A stretch of DNA of 64,000 nucleotides from Woeseiaceae bacterium (GTDB lineage: Bacteria; Pseudomonadota; Gammaproteobacteria; Steroidobacterales; Woeseiaceae): NCBI GenBank assembly GCA_030065915.1, contig JASJCQ010000003.1, positions 1-64,000 of the forward strand, written 5' to 3'. Positions 26,260 through 35,176 of this stretch are shown here, one piece after another (within the stretch, counting starts at the first letter, position 1; each line of letters begins with the position of its first letter). A model generated the notes under the pieces. That model saw nothing but the letters and a program-made list of their open reading frames with translations, was not told the origin of the DNA and searched no databases. The translations under genes and the position numbers were made by a program.

Positions 26260-27253
26260 CACACGTATTTCACTAGCCCACGGCAACGGCGGTCGCTTCA
26301 TGCGCGAGCTGATCGAATCGGTGTTCGTCCGGCACCTGGGCGAGTCGACGATCGATGTGCAGGCCGATGCCGTGCCGATTGACCTCGACGGCGGCGAGGT
26401 CATGATCACGACCGACGGTTTTACCGTGCAACCGCTGGAGTTTCCCGGCGGCGATATCGGCTCACTCGCGATTCACGGCACAACCAACGACCTGGCCGTT
26501 GCGGGCGCACGTCCGCTGTACCTGACGCTGAACGCGTTCATCGAGGAAGGCTTCGAAGTCGAACAGCTCGACCGGATCGTCGCAAGCCTTGCACAGACCG
26601 CGAGGGACGTCGGTGTCACCGTCTCTGCCGGCGACACGAAGGTTGTCCGAAACGGCGAAGGTGGCGGGCTGTACCTCGCGACGACCGGCGTCGGCGTCCG
26701 CCTGCCGGGCACCCAGCCATCCCTTACCCGCATAAGCGACGGTGACGTGCTGATCGTCAGCGGCACGATCGGCGATCACGGCACCGCGGTCATGCTCGCG
26801 CGGGAAGCGTTCGGGCTGCGCGGCGACGTCATTTCCGACGCAGCCTCCGTGATCCCGTTCACCGAAGCATTGCTGGGTCTCGACGGGCTCCGCTTCATGC
26901 GCGACCCGACACGTGGCGGCCTCGCATCGGTGGCGCATGAAATTCTCCGTGCAACGGGCTTTGGTGTCCGTCTCGAACCGACGGTCCCGGTCCGGGAGCC
27001 GGTACAGGCCGTCTGCGACATGCTGGGTTACGACCCCTACTACCTGGCCTGCGAAGGCCGGGTCGTTGCGATCGTCGCGCGGGAGCAAGCGGACGAGGCC
27101 GTCGCCGCATGGCAGGCGATCGAGGGTGGCGGGGACGCGGCGCGCATCGGCAGGATCGACGGTGCGAGCCAGCGTGTCATTCTCGAGACATCGCTTGGCG
27201 GTGAACGTTTCCTCGAGGAACTCGAGGACGACCCACTGCCACGAATCTGCTGA
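26252..27253 (+). CDS. hypE: Hydrogenase maturation dehydratase HypE
   Basis: A 333-aa PurM/SelD-like ATP-binding protein. The ATG at 26252 gives MDDTRISLAHGNGGRFM, the standard N-terminus. GDIGSLAIHGTTNDLAVAGA and MRDPTRGGLASVAHEI are the ATP-site motifs. The chain ends in PRIC, the C-terminal cysteine that HypF carbamoylates and HypE then dehydrates to thiocyanate. It is the last gene of hypCBDFE and stops 8 bp before the stop of hypA on the other strand, leaving no visible terminator between the convergent operons. Confidence 0.95.
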   Translation: MDDTRISLAHGNGGRFMRELIESVFVRHLGESTIDVQADAVPIDLDGGEVMITTDGFTVQPLEFPGGDIGSLAIHGTTNDLAVAGARPLYLTLNAFIEEGFEVEQLDRIVASLAQTARDVGVTVSAGDTKVVRNGEGGGLYLATTGVGVRLPGTQPSLTRISDGDVLIVSGTIGDHGTAVMLAREAFGLRGDVISDAASVIPFTEALLGLDGLRFMRDPTRGGLASVAHEILRATGFGVRLEPTVPVREPVQAVCDMLGYDPYYLACEGRVVAIVAREQADEAVAAWQAIEGGGDAARIGRIDGASQRVILETSLGGERFLEELEDDPLPRIC

Positions 27254-27261
27254 GCGCCGTA

Positions 27262-27663
27262 TTATTCCGGTGCGGACTGTCCCCCGGATGAGTCGGGTGC
27301 CGGCTCCGCACGTGTATTCGGAGTCTCCAGCTCAACCCGCTGCAGCAACAGGTCTTCGCCACTGACGACCCGGGTCCTGTGGTCACCGCAGGCGCCGCAG
27401 ATCAGTTTATTCGGCTCAGCGTCGGTCTCCGCGCCGCACTGGCTGCACAAGACGCGAATGGGAACGACTTCGATAGACAACTCGGCGGTCTCTGCGATGC
27501 TGCCCGCAACCGCCAGCGGATACGCATTCTCGAGGAGCGGCGCTTCGACACCTGACAAAGGACCCAGCTTGACCTCGATTCGGGTCACTCGTGTCGCCCC
27601 ATGCTCAGCGGCGATCTGCTGAACCTTCTCGAGCAGCGCCAGGCAGACCGATAACTCGTGCAC
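27262..27663 (-). CDS. hypA: Hydrogenase nickel-insertion protein HypA
   Basis: A 133-aa protein beginning MHELSVCLALLEKVQQIA; the N-terminal Met-His-Glu forms the nickel site. The zinc site is the paired CSQC and CGAC. The last 30 residues (LQRVELETPNTRAEPAPDSS onwards) are a low-complexity extension beyond the usual 113-120 aa length. It is the final gene of the minus-strand hup operon, 0-1 bp from the HybE-like gene. With HypB on the other strand it completes nickel insertion. Confidence 0.93.
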   Translation of the reverse strand: MHELSVCLALLEKVQQIAAEHGATRVTRIEVKLGPLSGVEAPLLENAYPLAVAGSIAETAELSIEVVPIRVLCSQCGAETDAEPNKLICGACGDHRTRVVSGEDLLLQRVELETPNTRAEPAPDSSGGQSAPE

Positions 27664-28118
27664 TAGCTGGCCCCGAGGCTCGCAAAAAACTCCCTGCGGC
27701 TCAGGGGCTTCGACTTCTGCTCCTGCAGCTCCTCGCCCTCGGAGCGCACGAGCCTGGCGGTTTCCGCGGCAATGGCCCTCGCCGTTTCCTGGTCAGGAAA
27801 ATCGGACACGGTGCGAAACAGGATGGCTGACAGCAGCGTGCCGACCCCATCGTCGTGGCTGACGGTGAAGTCGTAGGGTCCGGAGGGCAGATCGATCTTC
27901 AGGCTGTCGCCTTGCGTCAGCCCGCACAACGAGTCATCGGCGGGCAGCAACACGAGGTTCATGAACCACGGCGAGATCAAAACGCCGAGCTGGTGCGCCT
28001 CGAAGGGCTCGAAGGCGACGGCCTCGACGGACAGTTCGGAATTGACGATCGGCAGACCCTGCATTCGCTCAACATAAATCGCGTCGAAGTGCCGAACGAG
28101 TTCATCGGGCGTGGTCAT
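27663..28118 (-). CDS. hybE: [NiFe]-hydrogenase assembly chaperone, HybE family
   Basis: A 151-aa protein. VERMQGLPIVNSELSVEAVAF, HQLGVLISPWFMNLVLLPA and LPSGPYDFTVSHDDGVG are the HybE-family landmarks. These chaperones bind the Tat signal or small-subunit precursor and hold it until the large subunit is mature. In many genomes this domain is fused to rubredoxin; here rubredoxin is the separate, immediately upstream gene. The C-terminal tail SRREFFASLG resembles a twin-arginine motif by composition but is C-terminal, so it is not a Tat signal. Confidence 0.85.
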   Translation of the reverse strand: MTTPDELVRHFDAIYVERMQGLPIVNSELSVEAVAFEPFEAHQLGVLISPWFMNLVLLPADDSLCGLTQGDSLKIDLPSGPYDFTVSHDDGVGTLLSAILFRTVSDFPDQETARAIAAETARLVRSEGEELQEQKSKPLSRREFFASLGAS

Positions 28119-28119
28119 G

Positions 28120-28323
28120 TCAGGCCTCGACGGGAAGAAACGCGCTTGCCTCGGAGTCGCATTCGGGACAGCGCCAGTAGTCCGGCAGATCGAGGAAAGC
28201 CGTTCCTGGCGGTACCTGCCACAACTCGTCGCCCTCGGCCGGATCGTAGACGTGCCAGCAGATCCGGCACTCGAGCTTCGACATCGGATCGAGCCGTGGC
28301 GTAGACGGGTCGGGTTCGCTCAT
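28120..28323 (-). CDS. hupI: Rubredoxin (HupI/HoxR type)
   Basis: A 67-aa rubredoxin with a short N-terminal extension. The iron site is the classic pair CRICWHVYDP and WRCPECD, with the intervening DELWQVPPGTAFLDLPDYW. In uptake-hydrogenase operons (HoxR, HupI) this protein supports proper small-subunit cluster assembly under oxygen, which fits the oxygen-tolerant-type small subunit here. Its start overlaps the hupH stop by 4 bp. Confidence 0.93.
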   Translation of the reverse strand: MSEPDPSTPRLDPMSKLECRICWHVYDPAEGDELWQVPPGTAFLDLPDYWRCPECDSEASAFLPVEA

Positions 28324-29177
28324 GCGACGTCCGGCAGGTACGGCGCCAGAATCTGCTCCAGGCGCTCGGCGGAGTCGGCCAGGTCCTCGGCGGCGGCCAT
28401 GACAACGATCGGCACGCCCACGATCTCCAATGAGTTCAGGATCAGCGTGCCCATCGAATTGTAGTAGCGCACCCACCAGATATTCGGCGTCGCCGTGCTG
28501 ATGATCTGGCACTTGCCGTAGGCGCGTGACAAGACGTCGACGGGACCGCGCCCGAGTCGTTCGTCGAGGAATTCGAGTTCGGGGTCCGACAGAGGCAGCA
28601 GGCTCAGGTTGATCGAGTGCGCCTCGCCGCTGTCGTTGTAGGTGGCGACGCGCGCTTCCAGCTCCGACAGGATCGGCAGGGCGTTGAGGATCTCCGATGG
28701 ATCTTCAGGCTCCGCGGTGTCGATAGCCTTTGGGTCTTCTGCTGACTGGCTGAAGACATGCGGCAGCTCTCCAACCTCCAGCAGGTCGGCAACGATTTTG
28801 TCCCCGTCGAAGTACATCGTGCGCCAGACACCGGCGAGCACCGATTCCTGTGTCTTGGCCACAACGTCTCCGTCCAGTGTGATGCTGACTTCGCCCTCGC
28901 CCAACACCTGGTTGACGAGTTCGCGACTGTCCGCGTCGAGTTCGCTCAGGTTCGCGAGCATCGGCGGTTGGCCGGGTTGGTAGTCGGCCAGCGCGCTTCG
29001 GAGCCAGTTAATCGCCTCCAACGCGCCGGGAAGGCCGGTGATTTCGTCGGCCTGCTCCAGGTACGGTGCGGTGTACGTGGACATGTCGCTGGGCATGGAA
29101 ATGTAGGAGAGCTTCTGCTCCCCCTCCGGCTGGCTGCCGGGGCCCATGACGCGTATCGGTATCTGGTTGATGCTCAC
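28320..29177 (-). CDS. hupH: Hydrogenase expression/formation protein HupH (HyaF family)
   Basis: A 285-aa protein. The N-terminal region (INQIPIRVMGPGSQPEGEQ) and the C-terminal HupH domain (YGKCQIISTATPNIWWVRYY followed by STGTLILNSLEIVGVP-type sequence, here NSMGTLILNSLEIVGVPIVV) match the family. HupH/HyaF is needed for small-subunit maturation in group 1 uptake hydrogenases. It follows the thioredoxin-like gene by 27 bp. Confidence 0.92.
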   Translation of the reverse strand: MSINQIPIRVMGPGSQPEGEQKLSYISMPSDMSTYTAPYLEQADEITGLPGALEAINWLRSALADYQPGQPPMLANLSELDADSRELVNQVLGEGEVSITLDGDVVAKTQESVLAGVWRTMYFDGDKIVADLLEVGELPHVFSQSAEDPKAIDTAEPEDPSEILNALPILSELEARVATYNDSGEAHSINLSLLPLSDPELEFLDERLGRGPVDVLSRAYGKCQIISTATPNIWWVRYYNSMGTLILNSLEIVGVPIVVMAAAEDLADSAERLEQILAPYLPDVA

Positions 29178-29204
29178 TGTGCCGTCCTCCTTGTCCGGAT
29201 GATG

Positions 29205-29621
29205 TCAGGCCGTGACGACCGGGATGCTGAATCCCGGCGCGCGCCTCGGTGCCGCGACGAGCAGCTCGGCGATCTTGTCCAGGTACTCGCTCCAGTCCTG
29301 GATACGCGTGATGGCGCCAACGTATTCTCCGCCGCGCACGAACACCAGCGACGGATATGCCGAGAACCCGTATTGCTGCTTCAGCGTCTTGCCGGTGCCC
29401 CAGGTGTCGGTAACGACACCGGGTGTCAGCTGTCCTTCAAAAGCCGACACGAGTTCGGGCAGCACGACCGCTACGTCGGTGGTGTCCTTGCTCATCTCCG
29501 GGTCGCCCGCGAAGAACAACACGTTCATGCCTGGCTGTGCGGCGAATTCGTCATGGCTATCGAGATCGATCTCGGGATAGCCGAGCTCACTGATCAGCCT
29601 GTCGATCAGCGGGTGGGTCAT
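29205..29621 (-). CDS. hupG: Thioredoxin-like hydrogenase chaperone (HyaE/HupG family)
   Basis: A 138-aa thioredoxin-fold protein (NVLFFAGDPEMSKDTTDVAV, then TDTWGTGKTLKQQYGFSAYP and SLVFVRGGEYVGAITRIQDW). The active-site CxxC is replaced (AGDPEMSK), as in HyaE/HupG, which act as Tat-signal-binding chaperones instead of oxidoreductases. It lies between the protease and hupH and overlaps the protease gene by 4 bp. Confidence 0.88.
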   Translation of the reverse strand: MTHPLIDRLISELGYPEIDLDSHDEFAAQPGMNVLFFAGDPEMSKDTTDVAVVLPELVSAFEGQLTPGVVTDTWGTGKTLKQQYGFSAYPSLVFVRGGEYVGAITRIQDWSEYLDKIAELLVAAPRRAPGFSIPVVTA

Positions 29622-30232
29622 GGTGTCGTTCCTCCGAAATCCGGCCGGCCCTGTTCGTATTTGTCGATGTCCAGTGCGCTCGGGCCAACAAGCGCAGCAC
29701 TATCCGACGTCTCGGCGAGATCGATGCCCCAACCCGAGAGCACGTCGACGGCCATCGCAACGGCAGGCTCGACCTGCTCTCGAACGCAATCGCGGAGGCT
29801 GCCGCCGTAGTCGTCGAGCAATTCCGGCTGTACGCCGATCAGTGCAATTCGGCCCGGCAGTTCGCCGGAGAGCTCAGCCGTGGACAACACTTCCTGGAAG
29901 CCTGCCTGGTGCATGCTCATCTTCTTGACGCCCATGAAGCGCGGCACGTCGTCGCCCTCGACAAGCTTCAGCGTGCCCGGCTCGAGGCCGAAGTCCACCG
30001 CATCGAAGATCAGTAGTTGCGTGGCAGCACGCACCCACGGCAGCAGGAAGATGCCCTGCGTTCCGCCGTCCATGACGCGGACGTTGTCGGGAAACACATA
30101 ACGCTCGTTCAAGGTTTCGACGGCGCGGATGCCGAAGCCCTCGTCGGCCCACAGGATGTTGCCGATGCCGAGAACCAGTGTCTCGAAGGCGTCGGGGTTT
30201 CCGTCAGCCGGGATGTAATCGATCGTCTTCAT
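29618..30232 (-). CDS. hupD: [NiFe]-hydrogenase large-subunit maturation endopeptidase
   Basis: A 204-aa protein from the ATG at 30232, which is inside the end of the cytochrome gene (4-bp overlap). The HyaD/HybD family signature LVLGIGNILWADEGFGIRAV supplies the first nickel-sensing Glu or Asp. DGGTQGIFLLPWV and FDAVDFGLEPGTLKL follow, then the conserved MSMHQAGFQEVL histidine. It removes the C-terminal peptide of HupL after nickel insertion. The tail (about 35 residues after DVLSGWGID) is longer than in E. coli HyaD. Confidence 0.93.
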   Translation of the reverse strand: MKTIDYIPADGNPDAFETLVLGIGNILWADEGFGIRAVETLNERYVFPDNVRVMDGGTQGIFLLPWVRAATQLLIFDAVDFGLEPGTLKLVEGDDVPRFMGVKKMSMHQAGFQEVLSTAELSGELPGRIALIGVQPELLDDYGGSLRDCVREQVEPAVAMAVDVLSGWGIDLAETSDSAALVGPSALDIDKYEQGRPDFGGTTP

Positions 30233-30945
30233 TGTGGACTGCGTGGGCCGTCGTCTTTGAATCGACGATAGCCGTCGATCATTGCACTGATGCCGTTCTG
30301 CCGCGACATGACATCGGCGCGAATCACCATGTAGATGTGAACGATGGCGAAAGCCACCATGACCCACATACCGACGTAGTGCCACATGCGCACCGCTTGC
30401 GAGCTGGGTTCAATAAGGAACACCCAGCCGAACAGGGTATCCGCCCAGCTGTCGGCACCTGCGCCCTGGCTGTACAGCGCGAAGCCCGTGCAGATCATGA
30501 AGATCGCGAGCCAGAGGTTGAATAACCACATGAACATCATCGCCAGCGGATTATGGCCTCGGTACTTTGCGACCTTGCGGGTCAGGAACAGGTACATCTT
30601 GATCTCGTGCCACATGCGCCTCCAGTACACGCGCTCCCAGAACGGCGGCGTTAGCATCCCGCGCGCATATCGATTGCCGACGATGGCCCAGTAGAGACGT
30701 AAGACGAGTCCGACCGCGAACACCATGGCCGCGCTGAAGTGCACGAGACGGATATTGCCCATCAGGAAGCTGTCGCTCGCCTCGCCCGTCTGCGACGGCA
30801 GGGGGTTCGCGATGAAGTAACCCGTGATGGCCAGGACGGTCAGCGTCAGCGCATGGACCCAGTGCCAGACACGCACCGGCGCTTCGAAGACATAGAGACT
30901 GCCGGTATATTCGTCGTTGCTTGCTGCTACCCCGCTTGATGCCAT
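30229..30945 (-). CDS. hupC: Ni/Fe-hydrogenase b-type cytochrome (second copy)
   Basis: A 238-aa four-helix diheme cytochrome b. Heme-ligand histidines are visible in VRVWHWVHALTL, IRLVHFSAAMV and AVRMWHYVGMW. The family takes electrons from the small subunit to the quinone pool. It is strikingly similar throughout to the gene at 31017-31736, sharing for example GHNPLA, TGFALYSQG and SSQAVRMWHY, and both end in RRFKDDGP-x-SPQ, so the pair is a tandem duplication. It is translationally coupled to hupD. Confidence 0.93.
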   Translation of the reverse strand: MASSGVAASNDEYTGSLYVFEAPVRVWHWVHALTLTVLAITGYFIANPLPSQTGEASDSFLMGNIRLVHFSAAMVFAVGLVLRLYWAIVGNRYARGMLTPPFWERVYWRRMWHEIKMYLFLTRKVAKYRGHNPLAMMFMWLFNLWLAIFMICTGFALYSQGAGADSWADTLFGWVFLIEPSSQAVRMWHYVGMWVMVAFAIVHIYMVIRADVMSRQNGISAMIDGYRRFKDDGPRSPQ

Positions 30946-31016
30946 ATCAAGCCCTCCCTAAGGAATCCTGATCGCGCTCCGCTCTCGGCCGTCCGCGCTG
31001 ATCGGATCGATCGTTG

Positions 31017-31736
31017 TCATTGCGGCGACATCGGCCCGTCGTCCTTGAAGCGCCGGTAGCCGTCGATCATTCCGCTGATGCCATTCTGCCGTGACGCGAA
31101 ATCGAGTCGCAGGATGACGTAAATGTGCGTGATGACGAAGAACACCCACACCCACATGCCGATGTAGTGCCACATCCGCACCGCCTGCGAACTGGGCTCG
31201 ATGACGAACACCCAGCCGAACAGGAGGTCGGCCCAGCTGCCGGCCCCGGTGCCTTGGCTGTACAGCGCGAAGCCGGTGCAGGCCATGAAGATGCCGAGGA
31301 ACACGTTGATCACCCACAGCGACAGCTGCGCCAGCGGGTTGTGTCCGACGTTCTTACTGGCCTTGCGGGTCAGGAACGAATAGAACTTCACTTCATGCCA
31401 GACGCGCTTCCACCACTCACCACTCCACACCGGGAGCACGACGAGTTCTCGTGCGTACTCATTGCCAACGATGGCCCAGTAGAATCTCACCAGCATCCCG
31501 ATGGCGAACACCATCGCGGAAATGAAGTGCACCAGCCTGAAGGTACCCATAACGAAATGGTCGCTCGCTTCACCGCCCAGCGAAGGTAACGGGTGGGCGA
31601 TAAAATAGCCGGTCACGCACAGCACGACGATCGCAATCGCGTGCACCCAGTGCCAGACCCGTACCGGCACTTCATAGACGTAGATCGGTTCCTGCGACTG
31701 CTCGCGGCCCATCGTCGATTCGGTCGTCGTTGCCAA
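31017..31736 (-). CDS. hupC: Ni/Fe-hydrogenase b-type cytochrome (first copy)
   Basis: A 239-aa paralogue of the next gene. The same four membrane segments and heme histidines are present (VRVWHWVHAIAI, FRLVHFISAMV, RMWHYIGMW). It lies 9 bp after hupL, so it is the canonical-position HupC. The second copy follows after 71 bp. Differences concentrate in the N-terminus and the loop after helix 2 (ELVVLPVWSGEWW against GMLTPPFWERVYW). Either both copies work with HupSL, perhaps under different conditions, or one has taken another partner. Confidence 0.95.
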   Translation of the reverse strand: MATTTESTMGREQSQEPIYVYEVPVRVWHWVHAIAIVVLCVTGYFIAHPLPSLGGEASDHFVMGTFRLVHFISAMVFAIGMLVRFYWAIVGNEYARELVVLPVWSGEWWKRVWHEVKFYSFLTRKASKNVGHNPLAQLSLWVINVFLGIFMACTGFALYSQGTGAGSWADLLFGWVFVIEPSSQAVRMWHYIGMWVWVFFVITHIYVILRLDFASRQNGISGMIDGYRRFKDDGPMSPQ

Positions 31737-31745
31737 TACTGACTC

Positions 31746-33539
31746 CTAGCGGACCTTGATCGTCGTGAGCTCCTCGCCCTCATGGGATATCACGTGCGTC
31801 GAGCACGCAAGGCAGGGATCGAAGCTGTGTACCGTGCGCAGGATCTCGAGCGGCTGGTCGGCATTGACCATCGGCGTATCGAGCAGTGATGCCTCGTAGG
31901 CACCGATGTTGCCGGCCGGGTCTCTGGGCGACGCGTTCCATGTCGTCGGTACCACGCACTGGTAGTTCTCTATCTTCGTGTCCTTGATGTGGACCCAGTG
32001 GCCGAGTGCCCCGCGCGGCGCTTCGCCGAAACCCACGCCCTTGACGTCGGTTTCCCACGTAGACGGGTCAAACTTCTCCATGTTGGCGGTTGCGGTGTCG
32101 CCACGCTTGATGTTCGCCATCATCTCGTCGTACACCTCGCGCATCTTGTGCGCCTGCCAGGAACTCTCGAGTCCACGAGCCGCCGTACGACCGAGCGTCG
32201 AGAACAGCGCTTCGAGCGGCAGATCGAGCTCCGCGAGCGTGCGATCGACCTGCTCCTTGATGTCCTCCTTGCCACGGGCGTAGGCAATCAGGTACCGGGA
32301 CAGCGGCCCGACTTCCATCGCGTTGCCGCGCCAGCGAGGCGCCTTCAACCAAGAGTATTTGCCACCCTCGTCGAGCTGCTCGATGTTGGTCCTCGTTCCC
32401 TTGGCGTTCGGCCCCAGCCCGTAGCGGGGGTCCGTAATGCCGTCCCAGGGATGCAGGCCGACGGCCTCGTCCGGGTATTCGTACCAGGAATGCACGACAT
32501 ACTCCTGGACCTGCTCGGGATCCCGAACGTCGACGTCGTATACCGTGGACAGGTCGCCGTTCAGGATCGCGCCTGCCGGCATCATCAGGCTCGCGTTCGT
32601 GTGATTGTTCGCGTAGGCGGGGAATTCGCCGTAGGACAGCACGTTCTTCGATGACAGCCCTCCGCCGTAGTTCCAGTCCTTGTAGAACGACGCGATGGCC
32701 TTCAGGTCCGGTAGGTACACCTGGTCGACGAAATCGATCGTCTGGTTGATCAGGTCAGAGACGATGTTGAGCCACGCCATGTTGACGGTGCCCACCGCGC
32801 CGGATTCTTCGATGTTGATCGAGCAGGGCATGCCGCCGACGACCCAATTCGGATGCGGGTTACGTCCGCCGAAGATCGTATGAATCTTGACGATCTCTTT
32901 CTGGAAATCCAGTGCCTCGAGGTAGTGCGTCGTCGCCATCAGGTTCGCTTCGGGCGGCAACTTGTAGGCCGGGCTGCCCCAGTAGGCGTTGGCGAAGATT
33001 CCGAGCTGACCCGACTCGACGAACTTCTTCAGCCGGTTCTGCACGTCGGAGAAGTAGCCCGGCGACGACTTAGGCCACCGGCTGATCGACTGCTGCAGTT
33101 CGGATGTCGCTTTCGGATCTGCGCTTAGTGCGCTGACCACGTCGACCCAGTCGAGGGCGTGCAGGTGATAGAAATGCACGACGTGATCGTGGATGTGCTG
33201 CGCGAGCATCATCAGGTTACGAATGTGGTTGGCGTTGGTCGGAATCTCGATGCCGAGCGCATCCTCGACGGCACGCACCGACTGCAGTGCGTGTACGCCG
33301 GTGCATACGCCGCAGATCCGCTCCGTGAAGGCCCAGGCGTCTCGTGGATCACGCCCTTGCAAGATAACCTCGAGCCCGCGCCACATCGTGCCGGACGAAA
33401 CGGCGTTGCGTATGACGTTGTTCTCGTCGAGGTTAACCTCAATGCGAAGGTGGCCCTCGATGCGGCAAATCGGGTCTACGACGACGCGCTTGCCACTGTC
33501 ATCCAGGTTGAAGCCGTCCGGTGTCGTTACGCTAACCAT
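31746..33539 (-). CDS. hupL: [NiFe]-hydrogenase large subunit, group 1 uptake type
   Basis: A 597-aa catalytic subunit carrying the NiFe(CN)2CO centre. The L1 motif is [20 protein letters not shown] and the C-terminal L2 motif DPCLACSTH. These provide the four cysteines of the active site, followed by a 15-residue peptide ([15 protein letters not shown]) that HupD removes. The strands [10 protein letters not shown] and the [14 protein letters not shown] region are typical of the HyaB/HoxG/HupL group. It overlaps the small-subunit gene by 8 bp. Confidence 0.97.
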   Translation of the reverse strand: MVSVTTPDGFNLDDSGKRVVVDPICRIEGHLRIEVNLDENNVIRNAVSSGTMWRGLEVILQGRDPRDAWAFTERICGVCTGVHALQSVRAVEDALGIEIPTNANHIRNLMMLAQHIHDHVVHFYHLHALDWVDVVSALSADPKATSELQQSISRWPKSSPGYFSDVQNRLKKFVESGQLGIFANAYWGSPAYKLPPEANLMATTHYLEALDFQKEIVKIHTIFGGRNPHPNWVVGGMPCSINIEESGAVGTVNMAWLNIVSDLINQTIDFVDQVYLPDLKAIASFYKDWNYGGGLSSKNVLSYGEFPAYANNHTNASLMMPAGAILNGDLSTVYDVDVRDPEQVQEYVVHSWYEYPDEAVGLHPWDGITDPRYGLGPNAKGTRTNIEQLDEGGKYSWLKAPRWRGNAMEVGPLSRYLIAYARGKEDIKEQVDRTLAELDLPLEALFSTLGRTAARGLESSWQAHKMREVYDEMMANIKRGDTATANMEKFDPSTWETDVKGVGFGEAPRGALGHWVHIKDTKIENYQCVVPTTWNASPRDPAGNIGAYEASLLDTPMVNADQPLEILRTVHSFDPCLACSTHVISHEGEELTTIKVR

Positions 33540-34632
33540 TGTTCACCTCCTCGGCCTGCTTGGATCTCTTGCCAGTCGCCTTCGAGATCACCGTGCCAGC
33601 CGCGTGGGCCGCGACGCCAATGGCCGCGGCGGCCGCCAGCGTGCCACCGACCTTCTCGGCGTTCGCCTCGACGTTGCCGGCGACTTTCAGGTTCGTTACC
33701 GCGCTGTAGAAGCTGCCCTTGTCCCAGAAATTATCCTCGGCGCAACCCAGGCAGCCATGGCCGGACTTGACGGGCCAGGACAGGCCACCGTTCCACTCGA
33801 TCGTGGAACAGGCGTTGTAAGTAGTCGGGCCCTTGCAGCCGACCTTGTACAGGCAGTAGCCCTTCCGAGCGCCCTCGTCATCGAAGGCCTCGACGAACTG
33901 GCCGGCGTCGAAGTGCGGGCGCCGGTAGCACTTATCGTGCAGGCGCTGGCCGTAGAACATCTTCGGCCGCCCCTGGCGATCGAGGGGCGGCAGCCGGTCG
34001 AAAGCGACCATGTACGTAATAACGCCGGTCATGACTTCGGCAATCGGCGGGCAGCCCGGCACTTTCACGATCGGCTTGTCGAGAATCACCTTGTGTATCG
34101 GTGTCGCCTGCGTCGGGTTCGGCTTGGCCGCCTGTACGCAGCCCCAGGATGCGCAGGAACCCCAGGCGATAATCGCCTTGCAGTGGTCCGCCATGTGCCT
34201 GAGCTTCTCGACGTACGGCTTGCCGCCCTGGATGCAGTACATGCCATCTTCATTCAGCGGCGGGTTGCCCTCGCAGGCGAGGATGTATTCGCCGTCGTAC
34301 TTCTCGATGGTCTGTTCGAGCAGTTCCTCGGCCTGGTAACCGGCCGCCGCCATCAGCGTGTCGCTGTAGTCCAGCGAGATCATGCTTAATATGACGTCGC
34401 CGGCGAGCGGGTTGCCGGAGCGGATGAAGGACTCGGAACAACAGGTGCACTCCAGGCCGTGCAGCCAGATGACCGGCGTTCGCGGCTTATTTTCGAGCGC
34501 GTGCGCGAGCTTGCCGGCGAACTCCGGGCCGAGACCGAGACCGGCGGCGGTCAGCGAACAAAATTTAAGGAAGCTACGGCGGGTAATGCCGTGTTTGCGC
34601 ATCACGTCGTAGAACGTTTCTTTGGCTGGCAT
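33532..34632 (-). CDS. hupS: [NiFe]-hydrogenase small subunit with six-cysteine proximal cluster site
   Basis: A 366-aa precursor. The ATG at 34632 was chosen because it puts the Tat motif ([11 protein letters not shown]) at residues 16-26. Proximal-cluster ligands are C62, C65, C160 and C194. Two extra cysteines, C64 (ECTCCSES) and C165 (GSCASWGC), are those that convert the 4Fe-4S into a 4Fe-3S cluster in oxygen-tolerant enzymes such as E. coli Hyd-1. The medial and distal cluster region ([56 protein letters not shown]) is intact. A C-terminal Ala/Gly membrane anchor ends the protein. It is the first gene of the operon. Confidence 0.97.
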   Translation of the reverse strand: MPAKETFYDVMRKHGITRRSFLKFCSLTAAGLGLGPEFAGKLAHALENKPRTPVIWLHGLECTCCSESFIRSGNPLAGDVILSMISLDYSDTLMAAAGYQAEELLEQTIEKYDGEYILACEGNPPLNEDGMYCIQGGKPYVEKLRHMADHCKAIIAWGSCASWGCVQAAKPNPTQATPIHKVILDKPIVKVPGCPPIAEVMTGVITYMVAFDRLPPLDRQGRPKMFYGQRLHDKCYRRPHFDAGQFVEAFDDEGARKGYCLYKVGCKGPTTYNACSTIEWNGGLSWPVKSGHGCLGCAEDNFWDKGSFYSAVTNLKVAGNVEANAEKVGGTLAAAAAIGVAAHAAGTVISKATGKRSKQAEEVNNG

Positions 34633-34886
34633 AGACGTACCCCCTGGGTCGGTCGTGCGTAGGCCGGGCGTCCCCTTCTTCTTATTTTTGTTGCATCCTT
34701 GCAAACGCCGTTCAAGACGCGGCTTCCCGGACGTTTCCTGATGCTGCGCCAGCGGAGAATGATTATGAATCGTGGTTCTTACCTACTCATAAAGTCGAAC
34801 TGAATGAGAATGAGGAGCATTCAAATCAATGGCCCGCGAAACTTCGAGCAGGAGTACACTGTCGAAACCGGAGCGCGGATCGGACA
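34633..34886. promoter_or_regulatory. Divergent intergenic region upstream of hupS
   Basis: This region must contain the hup operon promoter (minus) and one for the 87-aa gene (plus). I found no convincing -24/-12 (sigma-54) or -35/-10 pair. A small inverted repeat (TGAATG at 34801-34806, CATTCA at 34818-34823) lies 64 bp upstream of the plus-strand gene and is only a weak operator candidate. Confidence 0.35.
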
Positions 34887-35150
34887 ATGAGCAAAAAAAT
34901 AAAGAACGAGAAAGCTCTGTTAAAGGAAGCGTTGAGGATCGTGCTGGATGATGCGGTGCGTCGCGGCGTCGTGGAATTCGAGCCGACCGACTCGCACGAC
35001 CTGAAGATCGAATACGCCTACCGCCTGCTTGTACACGATGGGGCAATCACCCCGCTGCCGAACAACCAGATCAGCATGCCGAATATTCGCCACCGGCTCG
35101 CGATGTGGGTCCGGCACAAGCTGCCGCCCGATCACGAGCTGCTGAAATAG
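34887..35150 (+). CDS. Small basic hypothetical protein
   Basis: An 87-aa helical protein (KKIKNEKALLKEALRIVLDD, VEFEPTDSHDLKIEYAYRLL, ending RHRLAMWVRHKLPPDHELLK). It has no signal peptide or cysteines. It precedes the Tat-secreted flavoprotein by 26 bp on the same strand and may be cotranscribed. No family is recognised; it could be a small regulator or chaperone for its neighbour. Confidence 0.5.
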   Translation: MSKKIKNEKALLKEALRIVLDDAVRRGVVEFEPTDSHDLKIEYAYRLLVHDGAITPLPNNQISMPNIRHRLAMWVRHKLPPDHELLK

Positions 35151-35176
35151 CGCCGCAACTTTTCCCGGGGGAACGG

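Noticed and set aside
34633-34704. Longer HupS start at 34704
   Set aside because: It would add a Lys/Gly-rich stretch before the Tat motif; the ATG at 34632 gives a normal Tat signal.
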